A stretch of DNA of 64,000 nucleotides from Isoperla grammatica. Its lineage: Eukaryota > Arthropoda > Insecta > Plecoptera > Perlodidae. Location: NCBI GenBank assembly GCA_945910005.1, contig OX246743.1, positions 12,320,587-12,384,586 of the forward strand, given 5' to 3'. Positions 21,680-33,443 of this stretch are shown here, in pieces (within the stretch, counting starts at the first letter, position 1; every line of letters starts with the position of its first letter). The notes beneath the pieces are model-generated. The model was not told the origin of the DNA. It did not search any database and saw only the letters and a list, made by a program, of their open reading frames with translations. Made by a program: the position numbers and the translations under genes.

Positions 21680-23442
21680 ATGTGGCTCCAATCAAAACGC
21701 CTAACAATCTCCCCAATGTGGCTCTCGTCACACCTTCATACTTGCGGCCCTCTTTGCAATCAAAACGCCTAACAATCTCCCCAATGTGGCTCTCGTCACA
21801 CCTTCATACTTGCGGCCTTCTTTAATCCAAGCGCCTAACAATCTCCCCGATATGGCGCTCGTCACTCCGCCATACTTGCGGCCCTGTTTCCTTACAATCT
21901 CCCCAATATGGCTCTCGTCACTCCACCATACTTGCGGCCCTCTTTGCAATCAAAACGCCTTACAATCTCCCCAATGTGGCTCTCGGCACTCCACCATACT
22001 TGCGGCCCTCTTTACAATTCAAGTGCCTTACATCTCCCCAATGTGGCTCTCGCCACTCCGCCATACTTGCGGCCCTCTTTTGCAATCCAAGCGCCTAACA
22101 ATCTCCTTAATGTCTCTCTCGTAACTCCACCATACTTGCGGCCCTCTTTGCAATCAGAGCGCCTTATTATCTCCCCGATGCGGCTCTCGCCACTCCGTCA
22201 TACTTGCGGCCCTCTTTGCAATCCAAGCGCCTAACAATCTCCCCAATGTGGCTCTCGCCACTCCACCATACTTGCGGCCCTCTTTGCAATCCAAGCGCCT
22301 TACAAACTCCCCAATGTGGATCTCGTCACTCCGTCATACTTGCGGCCCTATTTGCAATCAAAACGCCTAACAATCTCCCCAATGTTGCTCTCGTCACACC
22401 GTCATTCTTGCGGCCCTCTTTGCAATCCAAGCGCCTAACAATCTCCCTAATGTGGCTCTCGTCACACCGTCATTCTTGCGGCCCTCTTTGCAATCCAAGC
22501 GCCTAACAATCTCCCCAATGTGGCTCTCGTCACACCGTTAAACTTGCGGCCCTATTTGAAATCCAAGCGCCTAACAATCTCCCCAATGTGGCTCTCGTCA
22601 CTCCACCATACTTGCGGCCCTCTTTGCAATCGAAGTGCCTAAATTCTCCCTTATGTGGCTCTCGCCACTCCGCCATCATTGCGGCCCTCTTTGCAATCCA
22701 AGCGCCTAACAATCTCCCTAATGTGGCTCTCGCCGCTCCGTCATACTTGCGGCCCTCTTTTTCAATCCAAGCGCCTAACAATCTCCCCAATGTGGCTCTC
22801 GTCACTCCACTATACTTGCGGCCCTCTTTGCAATCCAAGCGCCTAACAAACTCCCCAATGTTGCTCTCGTCACTCCGTCATACTTGCGGCCCTCTTTGCA
22901 ATCCAAGCGCCTAGCAAACTCCCCAATGTGGCTCTCGTCACTCCGGCATACTTGCGGCCCTCTTTGCAATCAAAACGCATAGCATCTCCCCAATGTGGGT
23001 CTCGGCACTCCGCCATACTTGCGGCCCTCTTAATAATCCAAGCGCCTAACAATCTCGCCACTTCGCCATTCTTGCGGCCCTCTTTTTAATCCAAGCGTCT
23101 AACAATCTCCCCAATGTGGCTCTCGTCACTCCACCATACTTGCGGCCCTCTTTGCAATCAAAACGCCTAAAAATCTCCCCAATGTGGCTCTCGGCACTCC
23201 ACCATACTTGCGGCCCTCTTTACAATCCAAGTGCCTTAAATCTCCCCAATGTGGCTCTCGCCACTCCGCCATACTTGCGGCCCTCTTTTGCAATCCAAGC
23301 GCCTAACAATCTCCCCAATGTCTCTCTCGTCACTCCACCATACTTGCGGCCCTCTTTGCAATCAGAGCGCCTTATTATCTCCCCAATGTGGCTCTCGTCA
23401 CACCGTCATTCTTGCGGCCCTCTTTGCAATCCAAGCGCCTAA
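21680..23442 (+). repeat. 3.9-kb spaced block, copy 2
   Basis: It repeats 17835-19470 in the same orientation. Differences include gatatggcgctcg for gatgtggcgctcg and catcattgcggcc for catacttgcggcc near 22675. Confidence 0.8.
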
Positions 23443-26400
23443 CAATCTCGCCACTTCGCCATTCTTGCGGCCCTCTTTTTAATCCAAGCGTCTAACAATC
23501 TCCCCAATGTGGCTCTCGTCACTCCACCATACTTGCGGCCCTCTTTGCAATCAAAACGCCTTACAATCTCCCCAATGTGGCTCTCGGCACTCCACCATAC
23601 TTGCGGCCCTCTTTACAATCCAAGTGCCTTAAATCTCCCCAATAGGGCTCTCGCCACTCCGCCATACTTGCGGCCCTCTTTTGCAATCCAAGCGCCTAAC
23701 AATCTCCCCCATGTCTCTTTCGTCACTCCACCATACTTGCGGCCCTCTTTGCAATCCAAGCGCCTTACAAACTCCCCAATGTGGATCTCGTCACTCCGTC
23801 ATACTTGCGGCCCTATTTGCAATCAAAACGCCTAACAATTTCCCCAATGTGGCTCTCGTCACACCGTCATTCTTGCGGCCCTCTTTGCAATCCAAGCGCC
23901 TAACAATCTCCCCAATGTGGCTCTCGTCACACCGTCATTCTTGCGGCCCTCTTTGCAATCCAAGCGCCTTACAATCTCCCCAATGTGGCAATCGTCACAC
24001 CGCCATACTCGCGGCCCTCTTTGCAATCAGAGCGCCTAACAATCGCCTTACAATCTCCCCAATGTGGCTCTCGGCACTCCACCATACTTGCGGCCCTCTT
24101 TGCAATCCAAGCGCCTTACAATCTCCCCAATATGGCTCTCGTCACTCCACCATACGTGCGGCCCTCTTTGCAATCAAGACGCCTAACAATCTCCCCAATG
24201 TGGCTCTCGGCACTCCACCATACTTGCGGCCCCCTTTGCAATCCAAGTGCCTAACATCTCCCCAATGTGGCTCTCGCCACTCCGCCATACTTGCGTCCCT
24301 CTTTGCAATCCAAGCGCCTTACAATCTCCCCAATATGGCTCTCGGCACTCCACCATACTTGCGGCCCTCTTTGCAATCAAAACGCCTAACAATCTCCCCA
24401 ATGTGGCTCTCGGCACTCCACCATACTTGCGGTCCTCTTTGCAATCCAAGTGTCTAACATCTCCCCAATGTGGCTCTCGCCACTCCGCCATACTCGCGGC
24501 CCTCTTTTGCAATCCAAGCGCCTTACAATCTCCCCAATGTGTCTCTATTCACTCCACAATACTTGCGGCCCTCTTTGCAATCAGAGCGCCTAATTATCTC
24601 CCCGATGCGGCTCTCGCCACTCCGTCATACTTGCGGCCCTCTTTGCAATCAAAGCGCCTAACAATCTCCCCAGTGGGGCTCTCACCACTCCGTCATACTT
24701 GCGGCCCTCTTTTCAATCGAAGCGTCTAACAATCTCCCCAGTGTTGCTCTCGCCACTCCGTCATACTTGCGGCCCTCTTTGCAATCCAAGCGCCTTACAA
24801 TCTCCCCAATGTGGCTCTCGTCACTCCACCATACCTGCGGCCCTCTTTGCAATCCAAGCGCCTTACAAACTCCCCAATGTGGCTCTCGTCACTCCGTCAT
24901 ACTTGCGGCCCTCTTTGCAATCCAAGCGCCTTACAAACTCCCCAATGTGGCTCTCGTCACTCCGTCATACTTGCGGCCCTCTTTGCAATCCAAGCGCCTA
25001 ACAATCTCCCCAATGTGGCTCTCACCACTCCACCATACTTGCGGCCCTCTTTGCAATCCAAGTGCCTAACATCTCCCTAATGTGGATCTCGCCACTTCGC
25101 CATACTTGCGGCCCTCTTTGCAATCCAAGCGCCCAACAATCTCCCCAGTGGGGCTCTCACCACTCCGTCATACTTGCGGCCCTCTTTTCACTCCAAGCGT
25201 CTAACAATCTCCCCAGTGTTGCTCTCGCCACTCCGTCATACTTGCGGCCCTCTTTGCAATCCAAGCGCCTAACAATCTCTTCAATGTGGCTCTCGTCACT
25301 CCACCATACCTGCGGCCCTCTTTGCAATCCAAGCGCCTTACAAACTCCCCAATGTGGCTCTCGTCACTCCGTCATACTTGCGGCCCTCTTTGCAATCCAA
25401 GCGCCTTACAAACTCCCCAATGTGGCTCTCGTCACTCCGTCATACTTGCGGCCCTCTTTGCAATCCAAGCGCCTAACAATCTCTCCAATGTGGCTCTCGC
25501 CACTCCGTCATACTTGCGGCCCTCTTTGCAATCAAAACGCCTAACAATCTCCCCAATGTGGCTCCCGGCACTCCACCATACTTGCGGCCCTCTTTACAAT
25601 CCAAGTGCCTTAAATCTCCCCAATGTGGCTCTCGCCACTCCGCCATACTTGCGGCCCTCTTTTGCAATCCAAGCGCCTTACAATCTCCCCAATGTCTCTT
25701 TCGTCACTCCACCATACTTGCGGCCCTCTTTGCAATCCAAGCGCCTTACAAACTCCCCAATGTGGATCTCGTAACTCCGTCATACTTGCGGCCCTATTTG
25801 CAATCAAAACGCCTAACAATTTCCCCAATGTGGCTCTCGTCACACCGTCATTCTTGCGGCCCTCTTTGCAATCCAAGCGCCTAACAATCTCCCCAATGTG
25901 GCTCTCGTCACACCGTCATTCTTGCGGCCCTCTTTGCAATCCAAGCGCCTAACAATCTCCCCAACACGGCTCTGGTCACACCGTTAAACTTGCGGCCCTA
26001 TTTGCAATCCAAGCGCCTAACAATCTCCCCAATGTGGCTCTCGCCACTCCGTCATACTTGCGGCCCTTTTTGCAATCCAAGCGCCTAACAATCTCCCCAA
26101 TGTGGCTCTCGTCACTCTACCATACTTGCGGCCCTCTATGCAATCAAAACGCCTAACAATCCCCCCAATGTGGCTCTCGTCACACCGTCATACTTGGCCC
26201 TCTTTGCAATCCAAGCGCCTTACAATCTCCCCAATGTCTCTCTCGTCACTCCACCATACTTGCGGCCCTCTTTGCAATCCAAGCGCCTTACAAACTCCCC
26301 AATGTGGATCTCGTCACTCCGTCATACTTGCGGCCCTATTTGCAATCAAAACGCCTAACAATTTCCCCAATGTGGCTCTCGTCACACCGTCATTCTTGCG

Positions 26401-28140
26401 GCCCTCTTTGCAATCCAAGCGCCTAACAATCTCCCCAATGTGGCTCTCGTCACACCGTCATTCTTGCGGCCCTCTTTGCAATCCAAGCGCCTAACAATCT
26501 CCCCAATACGGCTCTGGTCACACCGTTAAACTTGCGGCCCTTATGCAATCCAAGCGCCTAACAATCTCCCCAATGTGGCTCTCGTCACTCCACCATACTT
26601 GCGGCCCTCTTTGCAATCGAAGTGCCTCATTTCTCCCTAATGTGGCTCTCGCCACTCCGCCATACTTGCGGCCCTCTTTGCAATCCAAGCGCCTAACAAT
26701 CTCCCTAATGTGGCTCTCGCCACTCCGTCATACTTGCGGCCCTCTTTGCAATCCAAGCGCCTAACAATCTCGCCAATGTGGCTCTCGTCACCCCACTATA
26801 CTTGCGGCCCTCTTTGCAATCCAAGCGCCTAACAAACTCCCCAATGTGGCTCTCATCACTCCGTCATACTTGCGGCCCTCTTTGCAATCTAAGCGCCTAG
26901 CAAACTCCCCAATGCTGCTCTCGTCACTCCGCCATACTTGCGGCCCTCTTTGCAATCAAAACGCATAGCATCTCCCTAATGTGGCTCTCGGCACTCCGTC
27001 ATACTTGCGGCCCTCTTTGTAATCCAAGCGCCTAACAATCTCGCCACTTCGCCATTCTTGCGGCCCTATTTTTAATCCAAGCGTCTAGCAATCTCCCCAA
27101 TGTGGCTCTCGTCACTCCACCATACTTGCGGCCCTCTTTGCAATCCAAGTGCCTAACATCTCCCTAATGTGGCTCTCGCCACTCCGCCATACTTGCGGCC
27201 CTCTTTGCGATCCAAGCGCCTAACAATCTCCCCAATGTGGCTCCCGTCACTCGGTCATACTTGCGGCCCTCTTTGCAATCCAAGCGCCTTACAATCTCTT
27301 CAATGTGGCTCTCGTCACTCCGCCATACTTGCGGCCCTCTTTGCAATCCAAGCGCCTTACAATCTCTCCAATGTGGCTCTCGTCACACCGCCATACTTGC
27401 AACCCTCTTTGCAATCAGAGCGCCTAACAATCGCCTTACAATCTCCCCAATGTGGCACTTTCACTCCGTCACTCTTGCGGCCCTCTTTGCAATCCAAGCG
27501 CCTAACAATCTCTCCAATGTGGCTCTCGTCTTTCCGTCATACTTGCGGCCCTCTTTGCAATCCAAACGCCTTACAATCTCTCCAATGTGGCTCTCGTCAC
27601 ACCGCCATACTTGCGGCCCTCTTTGCAATCAGAGCGCCTAACAATCGCCTTACAATCTTCCCAATGTGGCACTTTCACTCCGTCACTCTTGCGGCCCTCT
27701 TTACGATCCAAGCGCCTAACAATCTCCCCAATGTGGCTCTCGTCACACCGCCATACTTGCGGCCCTCTTTGCAATCAAAACGCCTAACAATCTCCCCAAT
27801 GTGAGCTCTCGCCACGTTGCCATTCTTGCGGCCCTCTTTGCAATCCAAGCGCCTTACAATCTCCCCAATATGGCTCTCGTCACTCCACCATACTTGCGGC
27901 CCTCTTTGCAATCAAAACGCCTAACAATCTCCCCAATGTGGCTCTCGTCACACCTTCATATATGCGATCAGATCATATTCTTGGATATTTTTTAAATCCA
28001 ATGAAAGCCTCTTTTTGGAAATCTATCTATATTTGGAGTTACAATTACACTAAGAATGAATAGAGATACAATGAGATTCATACCTGCATACATTGAGAGC
28101 AGTGTGTTATTTACCAGTGTAAGCGAGGCAATTGCTATCG

Positions 28141-28212
28141 GCTGGCACGGCGTACGCAGTAACGTCGTAGCTTCGAATACTTGAGGTCTGGGGTTCAAAA
28201 CCCATTACCCCC
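28141..28212 (+). other. tRNA-like segment, copy A (spacer 6)
   Basis: B-box-like ggttcaaaacc at 28192-28202; T-run follows. Majority form. Confidence 0.6.
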
Positions 28213-28413
28213 AATTTTTTTTTTCCACCTATTTCACACATTTATATCATTTATATCTCAATTTGCGGCGGTTTTATTATCAGATCGTATTCTCATGGAT
28301 ATTTTTTAAATCCAATGAAACCTTCTGTTCGTTAATCCATATATGCATCGTTACATGCATTAATTGAGAGCCGTGTGTTATCTATACCAGTCTAAGCGAT
28401 CCAACTTCCATCG

Positions 28414-28485
28414 TGAGGCATGGCGTACGCGGTAGCGTTGTGGACTAGTGTTCTAGAGGTCCGGGGTTCGAGACCCGTTACCACC
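28414..28485 (+). other. tRNA-like segment, copy B (spacer 6)
   Basis: Perfect B-box at 28465-28475. Two changes from the majority: position 26 C to T, and position 40 T to C, which turns the 30-40 G-U pair of the anticodon stem into G-C. Both are shared with spacers 10 and 11, so one ancestral event explains them. Confidence 0.65.
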
Positions 28486-28636
28486 ACGATTTTTTTCTTC
28501 CATATTCAGAGCAGCAAAGTTGAGAAGGGTTTACTAAGAGGAAATTATTTTTTCAAGCGCTCGTAGCTAAAAAACGTGTGGTTCAAATTTGTTTCTGTAT
28601 TTTTTTTATTTTTTTTGCGTTAATTATCTTGACAAT

Positions 28637-31600
28637 AAAACGCCTAACAATCTCCCCAATGTGGCTCTCGTCACACCGTCATACTTGCGGCCCTCTTTGC
28701 AATCAAAACGCCTAACAATCTCCCCAATGTGGCTCTCGTCACTTCTTCATACTTGCGGCCCTCTTTTTAATCCAAGCGCCTAACAATCTCCCCGATGTGG
28801 CTCTCGTCACTCCGCCATACTTGCGGCCCTCTTTGCAATCCAAGCGCCTTACAATCTCCCCAATATGGCTCTCGGCACTCCACCATACTTGCGGCCCTCT
28901 TTGCAATCAAAACGCCTAACAATCTCCCCAATGTGGCTCTCGGCACTCCACCATACTTGCGGCCCTCTTTGCAATCCAAGTGCCTTACATCTCCCCAATG
29001 TGGCTCTCGGCACTCCCCCATACTTGCGGCCCTCTTTGCAATCCAAGTGCCTTACATCTCCCCAATGTGGCTCTCGCCACTCCGTCATACTTGCGGCCCT
29101 CTTTGCAATCCAAGCGCCTTACAAACTCCCCAATGTGGCTCTCGTCACTCCGTCATACTTGCGGCCCTCTTAACAATCCAAGCGCCTAACAAACTCCCCA
29201 ATGTGGCTCTCGTCACCCCGTCATACCTGCGGCCCTCTTTGCAATCCAAGCGCCTAACAATCTCCCCAATGTGGCTCTCATCACTTTACCATACTTGCGG
29301 CCCTCTTTGCCATCCAAGCGCCTAATTATCTCCTCGATGCGGCTCTCGCCACTCCGTCATACTTGCGGCCCTCTTTGCAATCAAAGCGCCTAACAATCTC
29401 CCCAGTGGGGCTCTCACCACTCCGTCATACTTGCGGCCCTCTTTGCAATCCAAGCGCTTTACAATCTCCCCAGTGTGGCTCTCGTCATTTCGTTAGACTT
29501 GCGGCCCTCTTTGCAATCCAAGCGCCTTACAATCTCCCCAATGTGGCTCTCGTCACACCGTCATACTTGCGGCCCTCTTTGCAATCCAAGAGCCTCACAA
29601 TCTCCCCAAGGTGGCACTTTCACTCCGTCACTCTTGCGGCCCTCTTTGCAATCCAAGCGCCTCACAATCTCCCCAAGGTGGCACTTTCACTCCGTCACTC
29701 TTGCGGCCCTCTTTGCAATCCAAGCGCCTTACAATCTCCCCAATGTGGCAATCGTCACACCGCCATACTCGCGGCCCTCTTTGCAATCAGAGCGCCTAAC
29801 AATCGCCTTACAATCTCCCCAATGTGGCTCTCGGCACTCCACCATACTTGCGGCCCTCTTTGCAATCCAAGCGCCTTACAATCTCCCCAATATGGCTCTC
29901 GTCACTCCACCATACGTGCGGCCCTCTTTGCAATCAACACGCCTAACAATCTCCCCAATGTGGCTCTCGGCACTCCACCATACTTGCGGCCCCCTTTGCA
30001 ATCCAAGTGCCTAACATCTCCCCAATGTGGCTCTCGCCACTCCGCCATACTTGCGGCCCTCTTTGCAATCCAAGCGCCTTACAATCTCCCCAATATGGCT
30101 CTCGGCACTCCACCATACTTGCGGCCCTCTTTGCAATCAAAACGCCTAACAATCTCCCCAATGTGGCTCTCGGCACTCCACCATACTTGCGGTCATCTTT
30201 GCAATCCAAGTGTCTAACATCTCCCCAATGTGGCTCTCGCCACTCCGCCATACTCGCGGCCCTCTTTTGCAATCCAAGCGCCTTACAATCTCCCCAATGT
30301 GTCTCTGTTCACTCCACAATACTTGCGGCCCTCTTTGCAATCAGAGCGCCTAATTATCTCCTCGATGCGGCTCTCGCCACTCCGTCATACTTGCGGCCCT
30401 CTTTGCAATCAAAGCGCCTAACAATCTCCCCAGTGGGGCTTACCACTCCGTCATACTTGCGGCCCTCTTTTCAATCCAAGCGTCTAACAATCTCCCCAGT
30501 AATGCTCTCGCCACTCCGTCATACTTGCGGCCCTCTTTGCAATCCAAGCGCCTTACAATCTCCCCAATGTTACTCTCGTCACTTTACCATACCTGCGGCC
30601 CTCTTTGCAATCCAAGCGCCTTACAAACTCCCCAATGTGGCTCTCGTCACTCCGTCATACTTGCGGCCCTCTTTGCAATCCAAGCGCCTAACAATCTCCC
30701 CAATGTGGCTCTCACCACTCCACCATACTTGCGGCCCTCTTTGCAATCCAAGTGCCTAACATCTCCCTAATGTGGCTCTCGCCACTTCGCCATACTTGCG
30801 GCCCTCTTTGCAATCCAAGCGCCTAACAATCTCCCCAGTGGGGCTCTCACCACTCCGTCATACTTGCGGCCCTCTTTTCAATCCAAGCGTCTAACAATCT
30901 CCCCAGTGTTGCTCTCGCCACTCCGTCATACTTGCGGCCCTCTTTGCAATCCAAGCGCCTAACAATCTCTTCAATGTGGCTCTCGTCACTCCACCATACC
31001 TGCGGCCCTCTTTGCAATCCAAGCGCCTTACAAACTCCCCAATTTGGCTCTCGTCACTCCGTCATACTTGCGGCCCTCTTTGCAATCCAAGCGCCTTACA
31101 AACTCCCCAATGTGGGTCTCGTCACTCCGTCATACTTGCGGCCCTCTTTGCAATCCAAGCGCCTAACAATCTCTCCAATGTGGCTCTCGCCACTCCGTTA
31201 TACTTGCGGCCACCTTTGCAATCAAAACGCCTAACAATCTCCCCAATGTGACTCTCGGCACTCCACCATACTTGCGGCCCTCTTTACAATCCAAGTGCCT
31301 TAAATCTCCCCAATGTGGCTCTCGCCACTCAGCCATACTTGCGGCCCTCTTTTGCAATCCAAGCGCCTAACAATCTCCCCAATGTCTCTCTCGTCACTCC
31401 ACCATACTTGCGTCCCTCTTTGCAATCCAAGCGCCTTACAAACTCCCCAATGTGGATCTCGTCACTCCGTCATACTTGCGGCCCTATTTGCAATCAAAAC
31501 GCCTAACAATTTCCCCAATGTGGCTCTCGTCACACCGTCATTCTTGCGGCCCTCTTTGCAATCCAAGCGCCTAACAATCTCCCCAATGTGGCTCTCGTCA

Positions 31601-32773
31601 CACCGTCATTCTTGCGGCCCTCTTTGCAATCCAAGCGCCTAACAATCTCCCCAATACGGCTCTGGTCACACCGTTAAACTTGCGGCCCTATTTGCAATCC
31701 AAGCGCCTAACAATCTCCCCAATGTGGCTCTCGTCACTCCACTATACTTGCGGCCCTCTTTGCAATCGAAGTGCCTCATTTCTCCCAAATGTGGCTCTCG
31801 CCACTCCGCCATACTCGCGGCCCTGTTTTGCAATCCAAGTGCCTAACAATCTCCCCAATGTGTCTCTATTCACTCCACAATACTTGCGGCCCTCTTTGCA
31901 ATCAGAGCGCCTAATTATCTCCCCGATGCGGCTCTCGTCTCTCCGTCATACTTGCGGCCCTCTTTGCAATCAAAGCGCCTTACAATCTCCCCAGTGGGGC
32001 TCACACCACTCCGTCATACTTGCGGCCCTCTTTTCAATCCAAGCGTCTAACAATCTCCCCAGTGTTGCTCTCGCCACTCCGTCACTCTTGCGGCCCTCTT
32101 TGCAATCCAAGCGCCTAACAATCTCTCCAATGTGGCTCTCGTCACTCCGTCATACTTGCGGCCCTCTTTGCAATCCAAGCGCCTTACAATCTCCCCAATG
32201 TGGCTCCCGTCACTCGGTCATACTTGCGGCCCTCTTTGAAATCCAAGCGCCTTACAATCTCCTCAATGTGGCTCTCGTCACACCGCCATACTTGCGGCCC
32301 TCTTTGCAATCCAAGCGCCTTACAATCTCCCCAATGTGGCTCTCGTCACACCGCCATACTTGCGGCCCTCTTTGCAATCCAAGCGCCTCACAATCTCCCC
32401 AATGTGGCTCTCGTCACACCGCCATACTTGCGGCCCTCTTTGCAATCCAAGCGCCTAACAATCTCTCCAATGTGGCTCTCGCCACTCCGTCATACTTGCG
32501 GCCCTCTTTGCAATCCAAGCGCCTTGCAATCTCCCCAATGTGGCTCTCGTCACACCGCCATACTTGCGGCCCTCTTTGCAATCAAAACGCCTAACAATCT
32601 CCCCGATGTGGGCTCTCGCCACTCCGCCATTCTTGCGGCCCTCTTTGCAATCCAAGCGCCTTACAATCTCCCCAATATGGCTCTCGTCACTCCACCATAC
32701 TTGCGGCCCTCTTTGCAATCAAAACGCCTAACAATCTCCCCAATGTGGCTCTCGTCACACCTTCATACTTGCG
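28637..32773 (+). repeat. 68-bp satellite array, segment 6
   Basis: About 61 units. It carries ggcaatcgtcac (29748), gttcaccactccacaatac-like units, and a private unit near 31197-31260 (gttatacttgcggccacc and aatgtgactctcgg). That unit has no equivalent in the copy at 50.7-54.2 kb but reappears inside the inverted block. It ends with the usual terminal units. Confidence 0.97.
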
Positions 32774-32947
32774 ATCAGACCATATTCTTGGATATTTTTT
32801 AAATCCAATGAAAGCCTCTTTTTGGAAATCTATCTATATTTGGAGTTACAATTACACTAAGAATGAATAGAGATACAATGAGATTCATACCTGCATACAT
32901 TGAGAGCAGTGTGTTATTTACCAGTGTAAGCGAGGCAATTTCGATCG

Positions 32948-33019
32948 GCTGGCACGGCGTACGCAGTAACGTCGTAGCTTCGAATACTTGAGGTCTGGGG
33001 TTCAAAACCCATTACCCCC
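32948..33019 (+). other. tRNA-like segment, copy A (spacer 7)
   Basis: B-box-like ggttcaaaacc at 32999-33009, T-run following; majority form. Confidence 0.6.
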
Positions 33020-33220
33020 AATTTTTTTTTTCCACCTATTTCACACATTTATATCATTTATATCTCAATTTGCGGCGGTTTTATTATCAGATCGTATTCT
33101 CATGGATATTTTTTAAATCCAATGAAACCTTCTGTTCGTAAATCCAGATATGTTTCGTTACATGCATTAATTGAGAGCCGTGTGTTATCTATACCAGTCT
33201 AAGCGATCCAACTTCCATCG

Positions 33221-33292
33221 TGAGGCATGGCGTACGCGGTAGCGTCGTGGACTAGTGTTTTAGAGGTCCGGGGTTCGAGACCCGTTACCACC
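33221..33292 (+). other. tRNA-like segment, copy B (spacer 7)
   Basis: Perfect B-box at 33272-33282, A-box at 33228-33239, AGT at the anticodon position; majority form. Confidence 0.65.
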
Positions 33293-33443
33293 ACGATTTT
33301 TTTCTTCCATATTCAGAGCAGCAAAGTTGAGATGGGTTTACTAAGGGGAAATTATTTTTTCAAGCGCTCGTAGCTAAAAAACGTGTGGTTCAAATTTGTT
33401 TCTGTATTTTTTTTATTTTTTTTGCGTTAATTATCTTGACAAT

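Larger units (their letters stand above)
17614..27966 (+). repeat. 68-bp satellite array, segment 5 (longest)
   Basis: About 152 units in 10.35 kb without a spacer. It contains a duplication of about 3.9 kb (17835-19470 against 21680-23442). Several length variants are here: a truncated fusion unit gatgtcgctccaatc (17840) and its relative gatgtggctccaatc (21678); 55-bp units with ctcgccacttcgcc (19080, 23055, 23450, 27045); and a unit cut to ctctttccttac (18048, 21887). Much of it recurs at 42.7-50.0 kb, where the duplication is absent. Confidence 0.97.
27967..28636 (+). repeat. Composite spacer 6
   Basis: 670 bp. It shares with spacers 10 and 11 gcaattgctatcgg, ccatatatgcatcg, gtagcgttgtgg, gtgttctagagg and ctaagaggaaatt. 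The left edge is also changed (catatatgcgatc for catacttgcgatc). Confidence 0.95.
23985..32500 (+). repeat. 8.5-kb segmental repeat, copy 1
   Basis: This stretch (end of segment 5, spacer 6, most of segment 6) recurs in the same order at 46398-54222. The shift falls in steps (about 22,413, 22,277, 22,061, 21,994, 21,722 bp), each step close to whole units, so the copies differ by in-register losses. A private marker shared by both copies is ggcaatcgtcac. Confidence 0.85.
32774..33443 (+). repeat. Composite spacer 7
   Basis: 670 bp. The left edge reads atcagaccatattc and copy A has caatttcgatcgg. It shares gagatgggtttac with spacers 5, 9 and 12. Confidence 0.95.
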
